In this document: positions 57,830 through 64,000 of the stretch, one piece after another | Position numbering within the stretch: the first letter of the stretch is position 1 | Layout: each line of letters begins with the position of its first letter | From: Streptomyces sp. 6-11-2 | GTDB taxonomy: Bacteria > Actinomycetota > Actinomycetes > Streptomycetales > Streptomycetaceae | Direction: 5' to 3' | Length of the DNA: 64,000 nucleotides | Assembly (NCBI RefSeq): GCF_006540305.1 | Contig: NZ_BJOR01000002.1 | Location: 620,001 to 684,000 of the forward strand | Notes under the pieces: model-generated | What the model saw: the letters and a program-made list of their open reading frames with translations, nothing else | Databases searched by the model: none | What the model was told of the DNA's origin: nothing | Made by a program: the position numbers and the translations under genes

Positions 57830-59038
57830 TCAGGTCCGGTTGCCCAGTTGGAACTTGGTCCAGTGGACGCCGTCGGTGGATATGCCCCAGCTTCCCGCGC
57901 CGAAGCTGTCGCCCCACAGGTAGCCGAGCGCTGTCGTGGTCACCCAGCCCGACATCCCTTGGGAGTTTCGGAGGCGTGCGAAGGAACGACCGCCGTCAGT
58001 GCTGCGCCAGATGCCGTTCTCACTGTAGATCGTCAGGCTGCCGTCGACGGCGGCGACCGGCGTCCCGAGCAGGGAGCGCGGTTCCACGTTCTTGCGGTGC
58101 TCCCAGACGCGTTCCCAGGTGCGGCCCCCGTCCGTGCTGCGGTGGAGGGCCAGCAGGCCGTTCTTCACGTTGTCCTCGTCGGGCAGCTGGCCCGGCTCTG
58201 CCGCGTAGAGCACCTTTCCGGTTCCGGTCACGCGCAGGGCCCAGACGGACTCTCCGGTTCCCGTCGGCCGGGACAACCGCCAGCTGAGTCCCCCGTCCTC
58301 GCTGACGGCGAGTGCGACACGGCCGGAGTGCGGGTCACGACCGGAGGCGAAGACCAGGTCCTTGGTCTGCCCGGCCGGGATCACGGGGGGCTGGAGCGGG
58401 GGCTGAGTGGCCAGGGACCGGAACTCTCCGGTGGTGGGCAGGGCCGTGAGGATGCGGGCGTGCTCACAGTTGTTGCCCTCCTGGTCCGTCCGTGTGCAGT
58501 CCTCGAACAGGGTGACGCCCTCGGGCAGCACCACGGTCGTGCCGGAGGGCCTGGCTGAGCCCGGCCGCCAGTGGCGTCCCCCGTCACTCGTGAACCAGGT
58601 CCGGTCCGTCGCAGGCCACGCGCCCTCCGTGATCAGCGCGCGACCGGGCCCCAGCACCCTGAGCGTCGCCGTGATGCCGTGCTCCACGGTCACGTCCGCC
58701 AGCGGGGAACGTCCGAGCCGCCAGGCGTCGGCACCCTTGTCGAGCACGGCGACCCGCTGCCGACAGCGTGTCTTCCCACACTCGGCGAGCAGTGCGAACC
58801 CACTGGCGTCCCTGGCGAAGTCGACGGCGACCGAGCTGCCGGGCAGGTCCGTCCCGTACGGAATCCGGGGGACGACCGCCGCCTCTGGGGAAGCGGTGCG
58901 CTCACCCGCCTGCGCGCCCCCGTCCTTGCTCCTGTCCGTGTCCCTCTCGACGCATGCCGACACCGAAGCCAGCATTATCAGAAGGATGGCGGCCAAGATG
59001 CCCCAACTGCACCTGCCCTTACGCCCGCGCCACCTCAT
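57830..59038 (-). CDS. BNR-repeat (sialidase-like propeller) lipoprotein
   Basis: A 402-residue exported protein. A signal helix (WGILAAILLIMLASVSAC) ends in a lipobox-like SVSAC. The mature protein is a beta-propeller with BNR/Asp-box turns (TSDGGRHW, SEDGGLSWR, STDGGRTWERV, STDGGRSFARL, STDGVHWTKF). Catalytic residues of true sialidases were not identified, so it may only bind ligand or resemble F510_1955-type glycosylhydrolase-like proteins. Single gene. Confidence 0.8.
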   Translation of the reverse strand: MRWRGRKGRCSWGILAAILLIMLASVSACVERDTDRSKDGGAQAGERTASPEAAVVPRIPYGTDLPGSSVAVDFARDASGFALLAECGKTRCRQRVAVLDKGADAWRLGRSPLADVTVEHGITATLRVLGPGRALITEGAWPATDRTWFTSDGGRHWRPGSARPSGTTVVLPEGVTLFEDCTRTDQEGNNCEHARILTALPTTGEFRSLATQPPLQPPVIPAGQTKDLVFASGRDPHSGRVALAVSEDGGLSWRLSRPTGTGESVWALRVTGTGKVLYAAEPGQLPDEDNVKNGLLALHRSTDGGRTWERVWEHRKNVEPRSLLGTPVAAVDGSLTIYSENGIWRSTDGGRSFARLRNSQGMSGWVTTTALGYLWGDSFGAGSWGISTDGVHWTKFQLGNRT

Positions 59039-59124
59039 GGGAAGCCCCCGATCCGACCGGTATGCCCGGCCCGCGATGCACCGTCATCTCTGGTACACCG
59101 CTCGCCGCGCTCGGGTTCCCACTC

Positions 59125-59600
59125 TCTTGCGACGACCACACGGCGTACCTGTCGTCCACCACGGACTCCATGTACGACCCGGTCGACCGGCTGGCGAAGG
59201 CGGTGAAGACCGGCAACGGCGCGGGGACGGAGACGTACGTTCACGACGACAACGCCAACGTCGTCAACCAGACGGTTCAGGGCATCACGACCGCGTTCAA
59301 CTACGACCGCGACCGACTGCTCACGGCGACCACGTCCGGAGCCACGGCCAACTACAACTACGACCCGTTCGGCCGCCAGGAGTCCGTCACCACCCACTGG
59401 CGGTCAGATCGTCCAGCGGAACACGGACGACGGTTTCGACCACGTCATCAAGTCCGAGAAGGCGGACAGCACCGGGGCGCTGAAGGCGACCACGTACACC
59501 TTCGCCTCCTGCCTGCCCCTGTCATGGCCGGTCAGCGCTGCCAGCCCGGCCGCCCAGGACGGCAACGCCCGTGCCAGATGCCCCGTCGGCACACGGCACC
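59125..59600 (+). pseudogene. Rhs/YD-repeat protein fragment
   Basis: The plus frame gives MYDPVDRLAKAVKTGNGAGT, ETYVHDDNANVVNQTVQG and FNYDRDRLLTATTSGATANY NYDPFGRQESVT: three YD repeats of an Rhs polymorphic-toxin shell. After 59395 the frame shifts to GGQIVQRNTDDGFDHVIKSE KADSTGALKATTYTF. No start, no toxin tip and no immunity gene are attached. It is a relic immediately left of a dead IS6. Confidence 0.75.
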
Positions 59601-59785
59601 AGCTGGCCAGCTGTGAGAGCCGTCGTCCCGAATTTCGTGCGGCGAGCAGGCGGAGCAGTCTCCGTCCATGCCTGGCCAGGTGGGTGTGGCTGGCATGGGT
59701 GAGGGCCCGAAACCGGGAGGGAGTTGGTTCGGGCTCTCACCGTGGTCGCGTATCCGCGGGGGAGCGGATCTTTATGCACGCGATG

Positions 59786-60639
59786 GGCACTGTCACGTTG
59801 GCTGACGACGTGGGATGATCTTGGGGTTGATCGGGCAGGCGAGGGGACCGTCTGTGGAGAGTGTGCCGCCGTCGTACAAGGGGCACCGGTACCCGGTGGA
59901 GATCATCTCGCACTGCGTACTTCCGCTTCCCGCTCAGCTTCCGCGAGGTCGAGGAGTTGATGCTGGAGCGCGGCGTGGTCGTCTCCCACGAGACCATCCG
60001 GCGGTGGTGCCTGAAGTTCGGGCAGGCTTACACCAACGCGCTGCGCCGCCGGCGCCCCCGCCCGGGGGACAAATGGCACCTGGACGAGGTCTTCGTGAAG
60101 ATCAACGGTGAGCGGAAGTAGCTGTGGCGGGCGGTGGACGCCGACGGCAACGTGCTCGACGTACTCGTGCAGAACCGCCGTGACAAGGCCGCGGCCAAGC
60201 GGTTCTTCAGGAAGCTGATGAAGGCCATCCAGTCGGTGCCACGAGTGATCGTCACCGACAAGCTCCGCTCCTGCGGCGCCGCCCACCGCGAGGCGATGCC
60301 GTCGGTGGAGCACCGCTCCCACAAGGGCCTGAACAACCGGGCCGAGAATTCCCACCAACCCACCCGGCAGCGCGAACGCGCCATGAAGGGCTTCCGCTCG
60401 GCCGGCGGAGCACAGAGATTCCTGTCCGCGTTCAGCGGCGTCTCACCCCACTTCCGACCCCGCCGCCACCTGATGACCGCCACCGAGTACCGCACCGAGA
60501 TGAGCACCCAATTCACGATCTGGGACCAGATCGCCGGCCGCGCCCTGCCCACAACGGCCTGACCCAGACCGCCACCCGGGGCCGACCCACACCCCGACAT
60601 ACCATCAGACACTCCCACCCTCACCAACGTGACAGTGCC
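59786..60639 (+). pseudogene. IS6-family element with inactivated transposase
   Basis: An 854-bp element with ends GGCACTGTCAC in inverted orientation. Compared with the copy at 17180, an 8-bp deletion near 59918 (in the CVWLYFRF codons) shifts the frame, and the Tyr codon of GERKYLWRAV is TAG at 60119-60121. The rest (FREVEELMLERGVVVSHETI, KWHLDEVFVKINGERK, VTDKLRSCGAAHREAMPSVE, NNRAENSHQPTRQRERAMKG) is well kept. Both lesions must be overcome for activity, so this copy is dead but could serve as a recombination partner. Confidence 0.88.
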
Positions 60640-60650
60640 CGCGCGGAGGT

Positions 60651-62342
60651 TCACTGAGGCAGGCGGTCCCAGAACGAGCAGTGGTGTGCGGAATACGCAT
60701 CGACGGGGTGGATTCCGCCTGGTCCGGGAGCCAACGACTGCACCGACTGCGCGAGAGGTGACGAAGGGCGGAGGACAGGCCAGAGCGGGGCGTCGGGGGT
60801 GTTCGGGTTGCCGGTATGCGCGAAGTTCGTCCAGTAGTCGACCATCCGGTCCGACAGGGCGCGCTGGGCGTCGGTCAGTGGTCGCTCGGTGGGGAAGGAG
60901 GAGAACAGGAACGGCATCTCGAAGCCGTGCGCCGCACCGTAGGGGAAGCCCGGGTTCGCTGGCAGACCGGTGAGGACAGGAGCATCCGGATCGCTGAACT
61001 CGTAGCCGTAGAGGGGGAGGCCGGGGGCATGAGCGGCGATAGCCCGGCCAACTGCCAGTGTGGTGCACGTGAGGGATCGATCGGTCAGCACCGCGGCCCA
61101 GACCAGTGCGGGCGTGGGGTAGTGTCCTGCCGGATACTGCGCCTCGACGGCTGGGGCTGCAAGCCCGAAGGCGTCCACCAGACGGGCGCGATAGTCGTTC
61201 TCGGTGCGGATCGGGAACGCGGCGAGCGACAGGCCGACGAACATCCGCATCTCATCGTGGTTGGTGCCCTGAATGATCGGCACGCGGTGGAAGCGTCCCG
61301 ACGCCAACGCCTGGTCCGGCGCCACGGGCAGCAGCGTATTGCCGAAGGCGGGCCGGTTGAAGGACTGCATCAGTTGCGCGGTGGCGAGGCGATCCGTGCT
61401 CTGCCCGCGCAGGCACGCCAGCACCTCGCCTCCACCGCCCGCTGGGCAGCCCAGTTGCCGGGCGGCTTCTGCACCGGCCGTCTGGACATCACGCTGTGAG
61501 GCGAACGGCTCGTACGCCGGTATTCCGGGCCCGAGAGCGCCGCGTGGGAAGGACATGAGGCAGGAACCGCTCTGGAGCACGGCCCGCTGGAAGAGTCCGA
61601 CGGCCGTCGGCGAGGTGAGGTGTGCACAGATGCTGAGGGCGCCTGCGGACTCGCCGAACAGCGTGACACTGCCCGGATCACCGCCGAAGCGCTCCGCGTT
61701 CGCCCGCACCCAGCGCAGGGCGGCCTGCTGGTCCGCCAGGCCGAACGGTGGGGCGGAGCCCAACTCGGGGTGGCCGAAGTAACCGAAAATACCCAACCGG
61801 TAGTTGACCGTGACGACGACCGTGTCACCCCTGACCGCCAGTTGTTCGGTGCTGTAGTCACTGCCAGAACCGCCCAGGAACGCACCGCCGTGCATCCACA
61901 CCAGCACGGGCCGCTTCTGCCCGGCCGGCTTTGGCGTCGGCATCGTGACGTTGAGGTAGAGGCAGTCCTCCGACCCGAGGACTGCGTCCGCACCTGGTGT
62001 CGGCATCTGCACACAGCGTTGAGCCGCCGTCGTCGCATCCCGGACACCATGCCACGTGGCGGCGGGCACTGGTGCGCGCCAGCGCAGCGGTCCGGTCGGC
62101 GGCGCAGCGTAGGGAATGCCGCCGAAGGTGGTGTATGAGCCGTGTGACACGCCGCGTATCAGGCCGTGGTCGGTCCGTATGATGGTATCGCTTTGTCTTG
62201 CGGAGTGCGGGGAACCGGGTTGTGCGCCGGTCGCCGGTACGGCGGTGGCTGCGAGTAGTGCCACCGCGCAAAGCAAGGGGAAGAGCACCACACGGAGCCT
62301 GTTCCTTCGGCATGGACGCGGTGCTGCCATGGTCGGGGACAT
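60651..62342 (-). CDS. Secreted type-B carboxylesterase/lipase
   Basis: A 563-residue alpha/beta hydrolase. It has a secretion signal (LRVVLFPLLCAVALLAATAV PATGA), oxyanion HGGAF (about 151), nucleophile elbow LFGESAGALS (Ser about 232), EDCLYLNVTMP (the type-B signature 2), catalytic Glu in GTNHDEMRMF and His in GAAHGFEMPFLF. Members hydrolyse carboxylic esters outside the cell. It is divergent from a MerR regulator that probably controls it. The IS6 at 60639 lies 11 bp beyond the stop. Confidence 0.9.
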   Translation of the reverse strand: MSPTMAAPRPCRRNRLRVVLFPLLCAVALLAATAVPATGAQPGSPHSARQSDTIIRTDHGLIRGVSHGSYTTFGGIPYAAPPTGPLRWRAPVPAATWHGVRDATTAAQRCVQMPTPGADAVLGSEDCLYLNVTMPTPKPAGQKRPVLVWMHGGAFLGGSGSDYSTEQLAVRGDTVVVTVNYRLGIFGYFGHPELGSAPPFGLADQQAALRWVRANAERFGGDPGSVTLFGESAGALSICAHLTSPTAVGLFQRAVLQSGSCLMSFPRGALGPGIPAYEPFASQRDVQTAGAEAARQLGCPAGGGGEVLACLRGQSTDRLATAQLMQSFNRPAFGNTLLPVAPDQALASGRFHRVPIIQGTNHDEMRMFVGLSLAAFPIRTENDYRARLVDAFGLAAPAVEAQYPAGHYPTPALVWAAVLTDRSLTCTTLAVGRAIAAHAPGLPLYGYEFSDPDAPVLTGLPANPGFPYGAAHGFEMPFLFSSFPTERPLTDAQRALSDRMVDYWTNFAHTGNPNTPDAPLWPVLRPSSPLAQSVQSLAPGPGGIHPVDAYSAHHCSFWDRLPQ

Positions 62343-62436
62343 ATGTACCCACCGTTCTTGGTCGGACGGGATCGGACGAGGCCGCACGAGGCCGGTCAGG
62401 CCGGTACTAAGCCTGAGCGGTGGGGGAACGGTACGG

Positions 62437-62451
62437 ACTGACGCGGTCAGT
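62437..62451. promoter_or_regulatory. ACTGAC-GCG-GTCAGT palindrome in divergent promoter
   Basis: A perfect 6-bp inverted repeat with a 3-bp spacer in the 154-bp gap between the carboxylesterase and MerR genes. MerR proteins bind short dyads between -35 and -10, so this is the best operator candidate here. Confidence 0.45.
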
Positions 62452-62496
62452 GCTCAGTACGCTAGGACCTCCCGCGCGCTGGAGGTTCAAGAGCCT

Positions 62497-63462
62497 GTGA
62501 CGCAAGACACGTGGAGCATCGGCGAACTCGCGGCCGGAACGGGGGTCCCGGTGAAGACCCTCCGCTACTACTCCGACAGCGGTCTGCTGCCCGTGGCCGG
62601 CCGTAGCGCCGGTGGTCATCGACGCTACGGTCCTGAGGCGTGGGAGCGGATCCGTCTCATCAGACGCTTACGGGCGCTGGACACTCCGATCGCGACCATC
62701 ACGCAGGTGGTCACCGGTGAGTGCTCCTTCGGCGAACTGGTGGCAACCGAGCTCGAAATGGTGCAGGAACGACTAACCGAACTGCGGTGGCGCCAGGCCA
62801 CACTCAAGTCTCTGGACGACTGCCCGAGCGAGGAACGGCTCCGACGTCTGGAGATCCTCTCTCGCGTGCAGCGGCTCCCGCAGGCGCATCGCACTCTCAC
62901 CGATCACTGGTATCGCGAGCTGTCCGCGGCCATGCCCAAGCGCCGGCTCGACATCATGATCGCCATGCTGTCACCCGACCCGCCGCAGGACCCCGATCCC
63001 GCTACGGTCCTGGCCTACGCCGAGCTTCATCTGCTCGTCTCCACACCCAGTTTCAACCGCTGGACCCAGGACCACGACGAAGAGATGAGGGACGCCCCGG
63101 CCTTCTACGGGGAGATCGACGATGCTGCCGTCCTGACGGCCGCCGCTTTGGCCCAGGGTCTGCCGCCCAGCGCCGGGGATGCGGTGAACGCTTTCGTATC
63201 CGCCCACGCACGAGCCCGGCGGGAGTCGGACACCCCCGCCTTCCGCGAAGACCTGCATGGGCTGGTGTCGAGGTCATCCGGCTTCGACCCCCGCCTGGAA
63301 CGCTATTGGGCCCTGGTCGGCACCGTCACCGGCGGGCGCGTGCTGAATATGACGGTGGCTCATAGATGGCTAACTGACGGACTGTCGATCTCGATAGCCG
63401 ACAGTGCACCTTCGACCTCCGGGCAGGAAGCTGGGGGAAACGGTACTGAACGGCACACTTGA
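62497..63462 (+). CDS. MerR-family transcriptional regulator
   Basis: A 321-residue regulator. The winged helix is TWSIGELAAGTGVPVKTLRY YSDSGLLPV, followed by SAGGHRRYGPEAWERIRLIR RLRALDTPI and a dimerisation helix (FGELVATELEMVQERLTELR). The 200-residue C-terminal part (MPKRRLDIMIAMLSP, FYGEIDDAAVLTAAALAQGL) is an effector domain seen in actinobacterial MerR proteins; its ligand is unknown. GTG 62497 has GGAGG upstream at long spacing (about 14 nt). It is divergent from the carboxylesterase gene. Confidence 0.87.
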   Translation: MTQDTWSIGELAAGTGVPVKTLRYYSDSGLLPVAGRSAGGHRRYGPEAWERIRLIRRLRALDTPIATITQVVTGECSFGELVATELEMVQERLTELRWRQATLKSLDDCPSEERLRRLEILSRVQRLPQAHRTLTDHWYRELSAAMPKRRLDIMIAMLSPDPPQDPDPATVLAYAELHLLVSTPSFNRWTQDHDEEMRDAPAFYGEIDDAAVLTAAALAQGLPPSAGDAVNAFVSAHARARRESDTPAFREDLHGLVSRSSGFDPRLERYWALVGTVTGGRVLNMTVAHRWLTDGLSISIADSAPSTSGQEAGGNGTERHT

Positions 63463-63615
63463 GGCAATCTCTACTGCTGGTTCGAGAAGGCGGGCGGGCA
63501 AGCAGGCAGCAGCGTCAGCGCTAAGACGTCCATCCTGGTCGCCGCGCCGTCCGCGAACGGCAGGCCCAGTTCCGCGACAGATAGGGTCCGATCCTTCGTA
63601 TGGAAGGGGCCCTCG

Positions 63616-63859
63616 GTGGCGAACCTGGTCTATAAACGGGTGTCGACCGACCAGCAGTCGACCGCCCGGCAGAACCTCGTCCTGGACGAGGCCGGCATCG
63701 AGGCCCCGGTCGTCTTCGAGGAGGACCCGGGCACCTCCAGCCGCCTCTACCCCCTCCAGCGGCCGAAGTTCCGCGAACTGCTGACATACGCCCGGCCGGG
63801 CGACACCGTGCACATCTCCGAGATGTCCCGCCTGGTGCGGGGCACCCAGCACATCCTCG
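63616..63859 (+). pseudogene. Serine recombinase (resolvase/invertase) cut by IS6
   Basis: GTG 63616, with GAAGGGG upstream, opens VANLVYKRVSTDQQSTARQN LVLDEAG: the resolvase N-terminus with catalytic Ser in RVSTDQQ. Then come FEEDPGTSSRLYPLQRPKF and ELLTYARPGDTVHISEMSRL VRGTQHIL with the conserved Arg. The IS6 left end begins at 63860 in mid-catalytic domain. It was a DNA invertase or resolvase, now truncated; the 3' part would lie beyond the IS. From 63463 to 63615 nothing was seen. Confidence 0.85.
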
Positions 63860-64000
63860 GGCACTGTCACGTTGGCAAATGGCGTGGGAGGATCTTCGAG
63901 TTGATCACGGTGGAGGGGGATCGTCCGTGGGGAGCGCGTCGCCGTCGTACAAGGGGCACCGGTACCCGGTCGAGGTCATCTCCCACTGTGTGTGGCTGTA
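63860..64000 (+). mobile_element. IS6-family element, left part (runs off window)
   Basis: GGCACTGTCACGTTGGCAAA starts a copy that follows the left 140 bp of the element at 17180 with only scattered differences. It includes the transposase start region and the codons for GHRYPVEVISHCVWL. Unlike the 59786 copy it keeps the 8 bp (GTGGCTGT) at the CVWL codons. It interrupts the serine recombinase. Confidence 0.88.

Noticed and set aside
59786..64000. A classical composite transposon between the second and third IS6 copies
   Set aside because: The second copy carries two inactivating lesions and neither shows matching 8-bp flanks, so a discrete functional composite cannot be supported from this sequence.
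1..64000. Prophage or complete conjugative element
   Set aside because: No capsid, terminase, tail, integrase with att sites, TraB/FtsK translocase or type IV secretion gene was found; only scattered mobile-DNA relics.

Overview
The window is high-GC actinobacterial DNA, almost certainly Streptomyces. This rests on strong G/C at third codon positions, frequent GTG/TTG starts, Streptomyces-type regulators (TipAL-like MerR, ECF sigma, DeoR/LacI hybrids), DUF6233, DUF4265 and replication-relaxation proteins, and actinobacterial IS families. It contains at least seven full-length or window-edge insertion sequences and more than ten transposon or gene fragments. That looks like accessory DNA, such as a chromosome arm, a linear plasmid or a degraded integrative element. 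No rRNA or tRNA gene was recognised.

Layout. 1-1.0 kb: IS701 and LacI-regulator debris. 1.0-9.2 kb: a tightly coupled minus-strand carbohydrate-uptake operon (2-hydroxyacid dehydrogenase, solute-binding lipoprotein, two permeases, DUF624, DUF2264), divergent from a DeoR/LacI-hybrid regulator, with a perfect 20-bp palindrome between them. 9.2-12 kb: relics (SpoIIE phosphatase, IstB, IS630) and a complete IS630 with a duplicated HTH module. 12-17 kb: TipAL-like regulator, MFS transporter, a tail-anchored hypothetical, a two-repeat CRISPR-like remnant abutting an IS end, and an ECF sigma factor. 17.2-19.7 kb: an IS3 nested in an IS6 element, then a collapsed transposase. 20-23.2 kb: a fused ABC-ATPase pseudogene, a secreted TIM-barrel protein and a three-part fragment mosaic. 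23.3-31 kb: a LacI regulator divergent from a six-gene peptide/opine-type ABC operon ending in a C45 (penicillin acyltransferase-like) hydrolase. 31-32.3 kb: an integrase-type IS.

32.3-44.3 kb is the most interesting block. It holds three paralogous two-gene modules on the minus strand, each a small two-helix membrane protein translationally coupled to a large NLR-like (P-loop NTPase plus tetratricopeptide) protein. All six proteins carry a 19-residue motif of the form GVAAGGDIxxSALGxxSxV: two copies in each membrane-protein tail and one at the N-terminus of each NTPase. The motif varies by module (SALG in one, NAIG in another, NAF/NAW in the third), which suggests insulated homotypic partner recognition of the amyloid-signalling kind. 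A frameshifted IS1380 separates the first module from the other two.

44.4-46.6 kb: a frameshifted ISL3 with perfect 35-bp ends, then Tn3 and ISKra4 fragments. 46.8-51.6 kb: a membrane/periplasmic redox cluster (COG4315-like protein, DUF6529 protein, FAD-dependent ferredoxin reductase, cupredoxin lipoprotein, metallophosphoesterase, membrane protein), mostly with overlapping genes. 51.6-57.6 kb: small accessory genes (DUF6233, ankyrin, DUF4265, LexA-type winged helix, replication-relaxation protein, methyltransferase, four-CxxC zinc ribbon). 57.8-64 kb: a BNR-repeat lipoprotein, an Rhs relic, a dead IS6, a type-B carboxylesterase divergent from a MerR regulator, and a serine recombinase cut by a third IS6 that runs off the window. 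The three IS6 copies share one orientation, so recombination between them could delete or move the intervening blocks, including the NLR block.
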